Shown here: positions 12,633 to 21,348 of the stretch, piece after piece
How positions within the stretch are numbered: the stretch's first letter is position 1
Layout of the letters: each line of letters begins with the position of its first letter
From: an uncultured Draconibacterium sp.
Lineage (GTDB): Bacteria > Bacteroidota > Bacteroidia > Bacteroidales > Prolixibacteraceae
NCBI RefSeq assembly: GCF_963675585.1
Contig: NZ_OY776414.1
Span: 3,451,001-3,515,000, forward strand
Reading direction: 5' to 3'
Length of the DNA stretch: 64,000 nucleotides
Made by a program: the position numbers and the translations under genes
Notes under the pieces: generated by a model
Told to the model about the DNA's origin: nothing
Seen by the model: the letters and a program-made list of their open reading frames with translations, nothing else
Databases searched by the model: none

Positions 12633-13721
12633 ATGAAGACAAGAATATTATTTCTAATTGTAATGTTTACCGGGCTATATACAATTGCTCAAAATGTAAA
12701 CAACATTCAAATGCCCGAGTTACTAAACATTCAAAAGCGGGAAATTATCAGAGTTCCTGATATTTTAGGATATCAAACACTAAAATGTGATTTCCATATG
12801 CACACTGTTTTTTCGGATGGAATTGTGTGGCCTACTGTTCGGGTTGACGAGGCCTATAATGAAGGACTGGATGCAATTGCCATTACCGATCATATCGAAA
12901 ACAATCCATCGAAACCTCATGTTGGCGGAGATGATAACTCTGCCTATGAAATTGCGTTACCCCGCGCCAAACAAAAAAATATAATTTTGATACATGCCGG
13001 GGAAATTACTCGAAGTATGGTTCCCGGTCATTTTAACGCGTTATTTGTTAGCAACACAAATGCACTTGACACTCCCGATTTTATGGACGCATTTAAAGCA
13101 GCCCGCGAACAGGGTGCTTATGTAATCTGGAATCACCCGGGATGGAAGGCGCAGCAGCCCGATACCTGCAAATGGTGGGACTTGCACACTGACTTATACA
13201 ACAAAGGCTTGTTTCATGCCATTGAGGTTTTTAATGAAAAAGAATGGTATCCAATTGCTCTTGATTGGTGTATCGATAAGGATCTGGCTCCGGTTAGTAC
13301 TTCCGATATTCATGGAATTACTTCAGAATTTTACAACCTGGATACTTACCACCGTCCAATGACCTTGGTTTTGGCAAAAGACCGCTCAGAAGAAGCAGTT
13401 CGGGAAGCACTATACGCCAACAGAACCATTGCCTGGTTTGGAAACAATCTGGCAGGAAAAGCCGAATACCTCGATGCATTTTTTAAAGCTTCTGTAACTA
13501 CAGAATATCTCGACGAAACGAAAAAAGGCAAAAGATACATCGTAAAAAATACTTCAGATGTTCCTTTTGAGTTATTCTCTGATGCTATAAATGTTACAGT
13601 TCCTGCAAACGGAGAAACTATGATAACTGTTCCAGACAAGCTAAAAAATGAATTCAGCATAAAAAACTTACACACAAAATCAGCTGAATATCTTATTGTT
13701 TCACTCAATTTTAATAAGTAG
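12633..13721 (+). CDS. secreted PHP-domain phosphodiesterase (Sb-PDE-like)
   Basis: Predicted periplasmic metal-dependent phosphoesterase of 362 residues. A cleavable signal peptide (MKTRILFLIVMFTGLYTIAQ) precedes a PHP domain with the expected metal ligands: DFHMHTVFSDG (His55, His57, Asp62), AITDH (Asp86, His87), the Glu in HAGEITR, the His in WNHPGW, and TSDIHG near residue 229. Known PHP proteins include polymerase-associated exonucleases, histidinol phosphatase and the secreted Sb-PDE class acting on alkyl phosphodiesters; overall form fits the last best. The C-terminal 80 residues look like a small beta domain. Position after SusC/SusD suggests it processes the imported ligand. Substrate is unknown. 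Confidence 0.85.
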   Translation: MKTRILFLIVMFTGLYTIAQNVNNIQMPELLNIQKREIIRVPDILGYQTLKCDFHMHTVFSDGIVWPTVRVDEAYNEGLDAIAITDHIENNPSKPHVGGDDNSAYEIALPRAKQKNIILIHAGEITRSMVPGHFNALFVSNTNALDTPDFMDAFKAAREQGAYVIWNHPGWKAQQPDTCKWWDLHTDLYNKGLFHAIEVFNEKEWYPIALDWCIDKDLAPVSTSDIHGITSEFYNLDTYHRPMTLVLAKDRSEEAVREALYANRTIAWFGNNLAGKAEYLDAFFKASVTTEYLDETKKGKRYIVKNTSDVPFELFSDAINVTVPANGETMITVPDKLKNEFSIKNLHTKSAEYLIVSLNFNK

Positions 13722-13823
13722 GCAATACGAAATTATACTAAAAAAAAACTATTCGCGTTTGTAAAGGCAGAAGGCAGAAAAACAATCTTTAAAATTTAGT
13801 TTATTTAATTCGGTATTGCCTTC

Positions 13824-13857
13824 CAAAGAGGGATGCAAGGCGTCCCTCTTTTTTATT
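13824..13857 (+). terminator. Rho-independent terminator of the SusCD-PHP cluster
   Basis: AAAGAGGGA and TCCCTCTTTTTT form a stem with a T tail. An in-frame ATG for the next gene lies inside this stem, which argues against that upstream start. Confidence 0.85.
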
Positions 13858-13901
13858 TCGAACTTTCTGTGTCCTTATTCCTTATTAGTTATTTTAGGAA
13901 C

Positions 13902-14537
13902 ATGAACAAAATTCAAAGCGAAACCGAATTTAAACACCTTTGCGACTGGTGCACCGAAAAGGAACCAAAACTGGAGACTGTCATCCAACAATTTGATTAC
14001 CCGCCGTTCTGGCACCGCGAGGCAAATTTTGCCACACTTGTTCTCACCATTCTGGAACAACAGGTTTCGCTGGCTTCGGCAAAGGCAGCCTACAACATGT
14101 TGCTTGCAAAAATTAAAACAGTTACACCTGAAAATCTCCTCCGATTAAGCGACGAAGAATTGCGTGCCTGCTACTTTAGCCGCCAAAAAATAAAATACAC
14201 CCGTATTTTAGCCGCCGAAATTGTAGAGGGACACCTGAATCTTGAAGCTCTTAATTTACTGGACGAACCGGAAATCAGAAAGCGTTTGATCCACTTAAAA
14301 GGAATTGGCAACTGGACCATTGATATGTACGTTTTAATGAGTCTTCATTTTTCCGACATTTTCCCTCCGGGCGATTTGGCAACCATAAAAGCCGTTTACG
14401 AATTGGAATTGGTTTCGCCGGAAAGCTCCAAAGATGAAATTATTGCTTACATGAAACGCTTCTCTCCTTATCAATCGGTAGCCACCTACATTCTTTGGCA
14501 TTATTACATACAAAAACGAAATTTGAAACTGGGATAA
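13902..14537 (+). CDS. DNA-3-methyladenine glycosylase II family protein
   Basis: Base-excision repair glycosylase of the HhH-GPD superfamily, 211 residues, AlkA-like without the N-terminal AlkA domain. The helix-hairpin-helix (LKGIGNWTIDMYVLMSL) is followed by the Gly/Pro-Asp loop (IFPPGDLATIKAV) whose Asp is the expected catalytic residue. No C-terminal Fe-S cysteines are present, which separates it from MutY/Nth. The ATG at 13902 is chosen because AGGAA lies just upstream; the in-frame ATG at 13833 sits inside a terminator stem. It likely removes alkylated purines. The following membrane-protein gene may be co-transcribed. Confidence 0.9.
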   Translation: MNKIQSETEFKHLCDWCTEKEPKLETVIQQFDYPPFWHREANFATLVLTILEQQVSLASAKAAYNMLLAKIKTVTPENLLRLSDEELRACYFSRQKIKYTRILAAEIVEGHLNLEALNLLDEPEIRKRLIHLKGIGNWTIDMYVLMSLHFSDIFPPGDLATIKAVYELELVSPESSKDEIIAYMKRFSPYQSVATYILWHYYIQKRNLKLG

Positions 14538-14603
14538 TACGGTAGTCGCGATCATTTGGAACGACAAAAACAAGATTTTCCCTATCTTTAACAAAAAACC
14601 AAT

Positions 14604-15074
14604 TTGTTAATCAACAACAAAATATCTCGTTTCCTGAATGGACCGTATATTTTTGCCGGTATCATATTTTTAGTCCAGGGTATTTATGTATTAGTCCGGC
14701 AAGAATGGGTATTCGCATTCATATTCTTATTTGTTTCGTGGTTTCTTTTTGGCACTTATTCAGGAATTGAAATTGATACCGACAAAAACTTATTCCGGGA
14801 ATACAACAAGTGGTTTGGAATCATTAAGACCGGTAAGTGGAAATCGTTTGACAATTATTTGGGAGTAACACTGGTGCCTATGAATAAAGTGTACCGCATG
14901 TACAGTCGCTCCAACCGGGTGAATGACTCGGCAATAAAAGAATACAGGATATACCTGGTGAATAAAGCGAAACGACCATCCGTACTTTTGAAAAAGTGTA
15001 ATTCGCAGGAACAGGCACAACGAAACATGGACGAACTGGCCATCTGGCTGAAACTTACCGTATTTTCGGTTTAA
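14604..15074 (+). CDS. small membrane protein of unknown function
   Basis: 156 residues with two hydrophobic helices near the N-terminus (YIFAGIIFLVQGIYVLV and WVFAFIFLFVSWFLFGTY), then a soluble domain of about 95 residues with GIEIDTDKNLFREYNKWFG, which reads like a bacterial PH-like or SHOCT-free beta domain. No family is recognised with confidence. No ATG is available near the start; TTG at 14604 is the best fit. Codon use and amino-acid composition look genuine. Its neighbours (AlkA-like gene upstream, TonB receptor downstream) do not suggest a role. Confidence 0.7.
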   Translation: MLINNKISRFLNGPYIFAGIIFLVQGIYVLVRQEWVFAFIFLFVSWFLFGTYSGIEIDTDKNLFREYNKWFGIIKTGKWKSFDNYLGVTLVPMNKVYRMYSRSNRVNDSAIKEYRIYLVNKAKRPSVLLKKCNSQEQAQRNMDELAIWLKLTVFSV

Positions 15075-15191
15075 CCTTATTCTTGCGACTTCAAACAATC
15101 TACTTCGCAAATCGTTAATTCAATTCAAGGTTCACACATTATTTTTAAAGGTTTTTCGTTATTTCACAAAACAATTAAGAAAATAGCAGCT

Positions 15192-17801
15192 ATGAAGTCG
15201 ATCCTGAGTATTCTTCTTCTCACACTTTTTATATCCACATCGTTTGCCCAGAGTAAAAAACGTGGCAAGGTAAAACGGAAATACCGCAGCACAGAAACCG
15301 TATCGAAAGAGCTGCCCAAAGTATTTATTCGTGGGGCTGTGTACGACGAAAACAATGTGCCCTTGCCGGGCGCCACAGTTACCATCGACGGAACCAGCAA
15401 AGGAGTTAATGCAAATGGCGACGGAGAATATTTAATCGAGAACCTGGTGAATGGAAGAGCCCGGGTGCGGGTTTCGTTTATTGGCTACAAAACGCACACT
15501 GCCGATATCATTCTTCAAAACGGCCAGAACGTTAAAAATGTAATGTTACAAACCGATAACATCCACCTTGAACCGATTTTGGTAAACGCGCAAAAACGGG
15601 AACAGCAAATAATGGATGTACCAGCTGCAATTAGCTCAATAAGTTCGAATAATTTGCAACAGTCGAATATAACAGAACTTAGTATGCTCAGCGAGTTTGT
15701 ACCTGGATTATACATTCGTGAGCAAGGTGCCAACCGGCCTACTTTTTCAATTCGTGGATTAAGCAGTGAGGAAGTAAGCCCGAGTGCGCAGCCCCGCGTT
15801 TCGGTCTATTTTAACAATGTCCCCATCAACCGGGCTCATTCGGCCTCGCTCGAATTGTACGACATGGACCGTGTGGAAGTACTAAAAGGGCCGCAAAACA
15901 CACTATTCGGGAGAAGTGCACAGGCCGGTGCCGTTCACTATGTAAGTAGCATGCCGGGAACCGAATTTAAGGGAACACTTACTGCAGGAATTGGCGATTA
16001 CGGGCAGAAAGAAGTGCGTGGTACTTTAAACATTCCAATAATTGAAGATAAACTCGCCGTTCGGGCTGCCGGAATTTACAGCGCCCGCGATGGTTTTGTT
16101 GAAAATACTTTTGGTGGCGATTTAATGGGAAAAGAAACACTTGCCGGTCGTTTTTCGGCGCGCTTTCGCCCTTCGTACAACCATAAAATAGATGTGGTTT
16201 TAAACTACCAGAAAGATGATACTCCCGGAATTGCATTTATGAGCGCTCAGTTTCCGAATACAAATGGCGTTACCGATATTTTTAGTGGTGTGGCATCGCT
16301 CGAGCAAGGCGAAAACCTGGGAACAGGCAAACAACTATTTGATGCCACTTTGAATTACAAATACTATGTGAATGAGCATACCTACTGGTCGTCGATCACT
16401 TCGTACCGGAAAACAGATGCCTCATCGCGTTGGGATGGCGACGGTACGGCAGCGGCGGCCATCGATATGGCTGAATTCAGCAATTCGAAACAATTCTACC
16501 AGGAAATTCGTGGTAACTTTTCGCAGAACAGCCGCCTGAACGGTTCGCTGGGAGCCAGCTACTGGTGGGAAAAAGCGGATCAACTGTATTGGTTTTCGCC
16601 CAACGAACAGGATTTGGTTCACCTGGTTAGCCCCGACAACAGCAACCTGGTTAACGCAAACGGACAACCTCAGTCTGTTCCTTCCATTCCGAGTTATATT
16701 CCGGAGTTGGACACAACCATTTACATTGCGCTGCCAAACAATCATCAGGAAGAAAATTTTAGTCAGGCCACCAACAGCTCTGCCGAAGCATTTATTGATG
16801 TGAGTTACCAACTTACGCGCAAACTATTTGTGTCGGGTGCGGTGCGTGCTGTTTACGACCGTTACAGATTAAGTAACGAAGCCAGTTTTTCAGGAGGTTC
16901 GCCTTCCGTTTTGGGTTCCTACACCGGGAATTCGCCCAATGTATTTTTTCTGCCAAACGATGCACAGCAAATTAAAAAGAACACCCTCTCGTTTACCTGG
17001 CGCGGTGGTTTAAAATACCGTTACAACGAATATGGAAATGTGTTTGCCAATTATTCGCGTGGACGCCGTCCAAACGTACTACAATTTACATCAAGCGGTG
17101 AGAAAGAAATTCTGGATGCGGAAATTCTTGACAACTTTGAGCTGGGTTTTAAAGCCTCGTTGTACGACCGTGTATTTTTTGATGTGGTTGGTTTTTATCA
17201 GCTCTACAAAAATTTCCAGACCAGCGCCTGGGTAGCCGATCCGGAAACGGGTGAGTTCAACCTAAAATTTAAGGACGGAGGAAAAGCGACATCATACGGG
17301 GCTGAAGCCAATGTTCGGGTGGCAGTTGTGAAACAGCTCGACCTTTTTGCCAATTATGCCTGGTTAAAATCGGAATTCGATTCAACCGATGTGGATGGAC
17401 AAACTCAATTGTACGCCGGAAATTCGTTTCGATTGGCACCGGAACACAGTTTTACAGTGGGTGCAACTGCCCGGGGAAACATTGTTCCTACCATCAAACT
17501 GTTTGTAACACCTTCTTATTCATACAAAACACACATGTTTTTTGAAGATGCCAACACACCCGGCCTTGAACAGGATGCTTATGGTTTGCTAAACATTAAC
17601 GGAGGACTGGAGTTGGATGATCCGAATGTGATTTTATCGGTTTGGGCAAGCAACGTTTTAGATGAACAGTACATAACAAGCGCAGGAAACACGGGAAGTC
17701 TATTTGGCATTCCTACTTTTGTTCCCGGCCCGCCACGTATGGTCGGCACAAAACTAACCTGGAATTTCAATAAACCTGAAAAGCGTAAAAGAAGAAGGTA
17801 A
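15192..17801 (+). CDS. TonB-dependent receptor, siderophore-type
   Basis: Outer-membrane receptor of 869 residues. A signal peptide (MKSILSILLLTLFISTSFAQ) leads into a very basic linker (KKRGKVKRKYR), a carboxypeptidase-like regulatory domain (VFIRGAVYDENNVPLPGAT), a plug (FSIRGLSSEEV and VEVLKGPQNTLFGRSAQAGAV) and a barrel ending MVGTKLTWNFNK plus a basic KKRKRRR-like tail. The plug resembles FecA/FpvA-like receptors, so ferric-siderophore or cobalamin uptake is possible; the substrate cannot be read from the sequence. It has no SusD partner, so it differs from the SusC at 7896. No terminator is visible; palindromic repeats start 9 bases after the stop. Confidence 0.9.
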   Translation: MKSILSILLLTLFISTSFAQSKKRGKVKRKYRSTETVSKELPKVFIRGAVYDENNVPLPGATVTIDGTSKGVNANGDGEYLIENLVNGRARVRVSFIGYKTHTADIILQNGQNVKNVMLQTDNIHLEPILVNAQKREQQIMDVPAAISSISSNNLQQSNITELSMLSEFVPGLYIREQGANRPTFSIRGLSSEEVSPSAQPRVSVYFNNVPINRAHSASLELYDMDRVEVLKGPQNTLFGRSAQAGAVHYVSSMPGTEFKGTLTAGIGDYGQKEVRGTLNIPIIEDKLAVRAAGIYSARDGFVENTFGGDLMGKETLAGRFSARFRPSYNHKIDVVLNYQKDDTPGIAFMSAQFPNTNGVTDIFSGVASLEQGENLGTGKQLFDATLNYKYYVNEHTYWSSITSYRKTDASSRWDGDGTAAAAIDMAEFSNSKQFYQEIRGNFSQNSRLNGSLGASYWWEKADQLYWFSPNEQDLVHLVSPDNSNLVNANGQPQSVPSIPSYIPELDTTIYIALPNNHQEENFSQATNSSAEAFIDVSYQLTRKLFVSGAVRAVYDRYRLSNEASFSGGSPSVLGSYTGNSPNVFFLPNDAQQIKKNTLSFTWRGGLKYRYNEYGNVFANYSRGRRPNVLQFTSSGEKEILDAEILDNFELGFKASLYDRVFFDVVGFYQLYKNFQTSAWVADPETGEFNLKFKDGGKATSYGAEANVRVAVVKQLDLFANYAWLKSEFDSTDVDGQTQLYAGNSFRLAPEHSFTVGATARGNIVPTIKLFVTPSYSYKTHMFFEDANTPGLEQDAYGLLNINGGLELDDPNVILSVWASNVLDEQYITSAGNTGSLFGIPTFVPGPPRMVGTKLTWNFNKPEKRKRRR

Positions 17802-17809
17802 GCCAGGTT

Positions 17810-17930
17810 CTCCGGATTTCAATCCGGAGTTTTTAAAAAGTGGCTCTATTTGCATCGGATCGGAATCCGATGAACCCCGGGTGCTACCGATTCCAATCGG
17901 CAGGTATTTGAAGCGGATCGGAATCCGTTT
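17810..17930. repeat. cluster of four REP-like palindromes 3' of the RAYT gene
   Basis: Four short palindromes lie at 17810-17829 (CTCCGGATTTCAATCCGGAG), 17853-17872 (CATCGGATCGGAATCCGATG), 17883-17903 (centre CCGATTCCAATCGG) and 17911-17930 (AAGCGGATCGGAATCCGTTT). All share a GAT-n-AATC-type core but have different self-complementary arms. AACCCCGGGT separates the second and third. The same families occur inside and 5' of the neighbouring RAYT gene. Confidence 0.9.
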
Positions 17931-17944
17931 CACCCAAGTCCGCT

Positions 17945-18814
17945 TCACCTCGCTGAAAAAAGCACGGGCCAGTCTTCTCTGTTTTTTACAAAGCCTGCAT
18001 TTACCGGATTATTCAAAGTGTATTCAATTGCATTGTACAGGTGCTTTTCGTCGCGGATGGTGGTTTCGAAACTTTCCTTTTGCCACAATCCTCCGTTTCT
18101 GCGTTTCAGTTTATTAATTTGAGTCGCAGTATATCGTTTCACCGAATATAGAATATCTTCCAGGTAAACGGGTTTTCCTTTTTCGTCCTTTTCCAAGAGC
18201 TCAACTACCCAATGCACATGGTTGGGCATAATACAAAAGGCGTGGTTTTTTAGTTTTGTACCTTCCCAGAATTTTAATGCATTTGCGATTATTTTTGTAC
18301 TTGCCGGTTTGGATGGATCGATTTTAGGATTTTGTTGTACATCCAAGAAATCGTTAAAGGCTTTGATGTATTTTTTGCGTAGGGAGTAGTATTGGCGTTT
18401 TAACTCAGGTGCTCCGGACTCCGATCCGGAGCATATTCGCATCGGATCGGAATCCGATGCACCCACGTGCTGCCGACTCTGATCGGCAGTATTAAGAAGC
18501 GGATTGCCCGCCTGACCTTCGGGCAGGGAATCCGCTTTACCCGACTCCGATGATCCCGGGTCCTGCCGATTCCAATCGGCAGTAAAGTTTGACGATTCGC
18601 CCGCCTGCCGGACGGGCTGGGTGACCACTTTGCCTGCGGCGGATTTGAATCCACCGCACCCATTTATTTGCAACTTTAAATTTTTCAACTCTTCGGTGTA
18701 TCGTTTGAGTGCGTGTTCCGGAACAGCATCTTTTAGACACCAGGTAATAAAATAGGCTTGTCCGGGTTGCTGGTAGTGAGGCAAGTTAACGCGGTAATGT
18801 TCTTTGTGAGGCAT
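17945..18814 (-). CDS. REP-associated tyrosine transposase (RAYT) with palindromes inside its reading frame
   Basis: Y1-type (IS200/IS605-related) single-strand transposase of 289 residues; known RAYTs move or maintain REP/REPIN palindromes. The N-terminus (HYQQPGQAYFITWCLKDAVPEH) and the HUH motif in FCIMPNHVHWVVEL (His199, His201) are intact, the likely nucleophile Tyr228 lies in SVKRYTATQINK, and GGLWQKESFETTIRD and YTLNNPVNAGFV follow. Typical relatives are near 180-210 residues. The excess is residues 51-137, rich in Gly, Ser and Asp, encoded entirely by REP-like palindromes (18404-18664). Because the frame stays open the gene may still be expressed, but the insertion lies between the first strand region and the catalytic core, so activity is uncertain. 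Confidence 0.9.
   Translation of the reverse strand: MPHKEHYRVNLPHYQQPGQAYFITWCLKDAVPEHALKRYTEELKNLKLQINGCGGFKSAAGKVVTQPVRQAGESSNFTADWNRQDPGSSESGKADSLPEGQAGNPLLNTADQSRQHVGASDSDPMRICSGSESGAPELKRQYYSLRKKYIKAFNDFLDVQQNPKIDPSKPASTKIIANALKFWEGTKLKNHAFCIMPNHVHWVVELLEKDEKGKPVYLEDILYSVKRYTATQINKLKRRNGGLWQKESFETTIRDEKHLYNAIEYTLNNPVNAGFVKNREDWPVLFSAR
18404..18664. repeat. palindrome array inserted in frame inside the RAYT gene
   Basis: About seven palindromes occur within the coding sequence: 18411-18432 (GCTCCGG...CCGGAGC), 18439-18460 (GCATCGGAT...ATCCGATGC), 18470-18489 (CTGCCGA...TCGGCAG), 18497-18537 (AAGCGGATT...AATCCGCTT with an inner GCCCG/CGGGC), 18563-18582 (CTGCCGATTCCAATCGGCAG), 18599-18616 and 18635-18658. 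The total length keeps the transposase frame open. They belong to the families that flank the gene. Confidence 0.9.
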
Positions 18815-18844
18815 GGGAGTTTTTGTTGTAAGATAAGAAAAAAG

Positions 18845-19016
18845 AAGCGGTTTGCCCGCCTGACCATCGGGCAGGGAAACCGCTTAACCCCTGGGTTCTC
18901 CGGATTGGAATCCGGAGATTAAAAGAAAAAGAAGCGGATCGCCCACATAACGGAGAGCAGGGAATCCACTTAACCCAGTTCGGTTAACTCAGGGTTCTGC
19001 CGATTCCGGTCGGCAG
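18845..19016. repeat. REP-like palindromes 5' of the RAYT gene
   Basis: Four palindromes: 18845-18885 (AAGCGGTTT...AAACCGCTT with a GCCCG/CGGGC inner stem), 18897-18918 (TCTCCGGATTGGAATCCGGAGA), 18932-18971 (degenerate AAGCGGAT...AATCCACTT) and 18997-19016 (CTGCCGATTCCGGTCGGCAG). AACCCCTGGGTT and related sequences join neighbouring palindromes, as on the other side of the gene. Confidence 0.88.
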
Positions 19017-19079
19017 TTTAAGAAGCAGTTTGACCTTTTGCCAATCCACAGGAAAACTGATGCAGTTTTGAGTACAGTT

Positions 19080-20129
19080 TTATGGATTTATTCTATTTTC
19101 AAATTCCTTAATAAACATAAAAAGTTCCATACCATATACTACCTGGGCATTTTCGTAGCTTTGATTTTTAAAAAATTCAAGAAACTTTTCCCTGCCAAAC
19201 TTTTCAATTAGCTCTTGCACAAACAGTCCGGCTAAGGGATACAACACTTCTTCTGAATATTCCCTTCCATTTTGCCAAAAATCCCTAATCTCTATTCTTT
19301 TATCATTGGTGCGAATCCAATATTTCACCTTGTTTAAGCGATTTTGATTGGTTTGATCGAAACAAACAGCTGTACCTTCATTAATAAACCTGGTCTTTTC
19401 AGAAATAGCCCAAGTGTAATGAGAAATTACATGCGTTATCTCGTGGCCTTTGCTTTGATTAAAATACGAGTGTATAATACAATAGGCAGGTTCAGCAAAT
19501 CCCAAATCTTTATGAAGTATTCGTTTTGCATCCTCTCTTGAATCCCAAACAAAAAAGTCGATCTTTTTGGGTAAAGAGCTTTCAAAAAAAGTATTAATTT
19601 CTTTGAACGCTTTTTCTCTGGACTCTACGTATCGCCTGATTTCAGTGTCATCCATGTTTTGAAAATGAAAACAAAAATTATTACTCTCTACAACTTTCCA
19701 GTCGTTGTAAAATTCTTCGTATCCCAAAAGTCCGGCTACTCGTGCAGAAATTTCATTTGCGTTATGTGAAGTATTTAGATTAATACAAGCCCTTAAAGCA
19801 GATTCCGATTTTTCAAAGTCGGAAAGCATGTAATAACATATGCCTAAAAAGCCAAGTCCCAATTCTTTTCCCGATGAATCACCATTATCAACGGCAAATT
19901 GCAGGTAAGGAAGTGCTTCGTTATACTTTCCCATTTCTGTTAATGTCCGCCCCAGAATCACATTATAACTCAGGTTATCAGGGTCGGATTTTAAGTACTC
20001 AATTGCCGTATCAATTAACTGTTCAGTTTTTTTAGAACTATAAAGATTATTTAGTTCCTGCTCTTGCAGACTTTGTGCATTTACAATAAAGCAGATGATG
20101 AAAAAGACGAAGGTGAATTTGGCTTTCAT
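19080..20129 (-). CDS. secreted TPR and gluzincin-type peptidase-like protein
   Basis: 349 residues. A signal peptide (MKAKFTFVFFIICFIVNAQ) is followed by TPR-like helical repeats (about 35-125) and a peptidase MA-like domain in which GHEITHVISHY gives HExxH (His229, Glu230, His233) and FINEG gives a likely third zinc ligand (Glu251). This fits a zinc peptidase exported to the periplasm or surface. Target unknown. It stands alone among repeats in an accessory region. Base composition is more AT-rich than the flanking core genes, consistent with transfer but not proof. Confidence 0.75.
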   Translation of the reverse strand: MKAKFTFVFFIICFIVNAQSLQEQELNNLYSSKKTEQLIDTAIEYLKSDPDNLSYNVILGRTLTEMGKYNEALPYLQFAVDNGDSSGKELGLGFLGICYYMLSDFEKSESALRACINLNTSHNANEISARVAGLLGYEEFYNDWKVVESNNFCFHFQNMDDTEIRRYVESREKAFKEINTFFESSLPKKIDFFVWDSREDAKRILHKDLGFAEPAYCIIHSYFNQSKGHEITHVISHYTWAISEKTRFINEGTAVCFDQTNQNRLNKVKYWIRTNDKRIEIRDFWQNGREYSEEVLYPLAGLFVQELIEKFGREKFLEFFKNQSYENAQVVYGMELFMFIKEFENRINP

Positions 20130-20366
20130 TTTATGGTGTTTGATAGCAACAAAGAAAAGACAATAATATGTTAAGCCGACTTAAGAAGCTATAAGTTTTG
20201 TTAAGATGATGATGGCTCTGCCCTGTTTAGTGTTCTAAACGTCAATCACTCACATAACGATAATTGTATGAGGTCGCATCGATTGCGATGAAACCGGGAG
20301 TGCCTGTTGTTCTTCCCGGTGTGCCTTATTTGAGCTTATAAGTAGTTTGTATTAAAGAATCATTTG
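20130..20366. other. intergenic sequence with imperfect inverted repeats
   Basis: 237 bases between two minus-strand genes. It contains CGCATCGATTGCGATG near 20275 and CCGGGAGTGCC...CCCGG just after, which could fold as two hairpins. No gene or clear promoter is seen; it may be another decayed mobile repeat. Confidence 0.4.
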
Positions 20367-21194
20367 TTATAAAGCCAGGCGATAATACGGGAGCGTTCTT
20401 GATGGAACAAATCCAAGTTTCTGCGCAAGTTTATACGATGGCATATTTGCTAATTTACAAGCCCATATTGGTTCGTAGTTATTTTGTAAGCAATAATCAA
20501 TTAGTGCAGAACAAGCATATTGAGCAAAACCTCTCCCCCTGAACTCCGGGAAAGTTTCCATTCCCAATTCAAGTTCATTTTCAAAAATGAAAGCAGAATA
20601 AGCCGTTGTTGCCAACTTATCCTGGTAATACAAGCTAAATCCAACACCATTTGTACAGAAATCATCAGCCGTATCCCAGAAAAAGGATGGTACTACCGTT
20701 CCTTTCATATCGTTGAAACTTTCCTGGTTGGTTCTGATTATGTTGTGGTTTTCGGTACTAATGTTCTTTTTAAAGTCGAGGTATTTTTCCGGACTAAATT
20801 TGAAGTTAACTCTTGTATTCAGTTCAATACAATCTTTCTGCGTTTCTCCTGTTTCAGCTGCATTCACCAATTTACTCCCAAACAAGTCAGACAATGTGCT
20901 GTCCCAACTGCCAGGGTAGGCCTGCATCCATTCAAACGACGTTCTATCCTGGTTTTTGTTAAAACAATAATCGTAAAACTGTTTGTTAAAACGTTCATTG
21001 CCTGCATCTCCGAACAAGAGACTCATTCCATAGGGATGCACCACATAAAATGTTTTCGGATTTTTAATGTTATCGACAAATACCTTCCCTTTTACTTTTT
21101 CCTCAATTACCGAACGTGCAAAAAGGCGATTAATTTCTACCTTCTTTAATGGCTCTTCAACAAGCGAGTAGTTATCAATAGTTAATTCAATCAT
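20367..21194 (-). CDS. GNAT family acetyltransferase (ZmaR/GNAT_acetyltran-like)
   Basis: 275 residues. The N-terminal half (about 1-140) is a variable alpha/beta region, and the C-terminal half is a GNAT domain: FENELELGMETFPEFRGRGFAQYACSALIDYCL supplies the R/Q-x-x-G-x-G/A acetyl-CoA loop (RGRGFA) and ANMPSYKLAQKLGFV the terminal signature. This arrangement matches the PF12746-type family that includes zwittermicin-resistance acetyltransferases. The acceptor is unknown. It lies between the peptidase gene and the IS element with no operon partner, and may belong to the mobile gene complement. Confidence 0.8.
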   Translation of the reverse strand: MIELTIDNYSLVEEPLKKVEINRLFARSVIEEKVKGKVFVDNIKNPKTFYVVHPYGMSLLFGDAGNERFNKQFYDYCFNKNQDRTSFEWMQAYPGSWDSTLSDLFGSKLVNAAETGETQKDCIELNTRVNFKFSPEKYLDFKKNISTENHNIIRTNQESFNDMKGTVVPSFFWDTADDFCTNGVGFSLYYQDKLATTAYSAFIFENELELGMETFPEFRGRGFAQYACSALIDYCLQNNYEPIWACKLANMPSYKLAQKLGFVPSRTLPYYRLAL

Positions 21195-21273
21195 TGCGTT
21201 GTTTTATCCTGTTAGTTTCTCTGTTAACTGTTTATCTATTAGCAGTCGACGTACCTAGTGAGTAGACATTACA

Positions 21274-21344
21274 TTTGCTTTGCTCCCACTCGATTTTTTC
21301 GTTTGGCTTTTATTGCAGAGCGCGATAGAATCGTAACCCAGCGG
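21274..21344. repeat. diverged copy of a two-hairpin repeat
   Basis: TTGCTCCC, a CGATTTTTTCG-type hairpin, a T-rich spacer, then GCAGAGCGCGATAGAATCG. It aligns end to end with the better copies at 25090-25164 and 25443-25516 but is more decayed. Confidence 0.7.
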
Positions 21345-21348
21345 GGTT

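Noticed and set aside
13833-13901. Upstream start for the AlkA-like gene
   Set aside because: The extra 23 codons begin inside a terminator stem; the ATG at 13902 has AGGAA just before it.
18400-18740. Extra open frames within the RAYT gene on the minus strand
   Set aside because: They arise because the GC-rich palindromes have few stop codons in any frame; only the transposase frame has conserved motifs.
20520-21149. 209-residue open frame on the plus strand
   Set aside because: Antisense to the GNAT gene, which has clear acetyl-CoA motifs.
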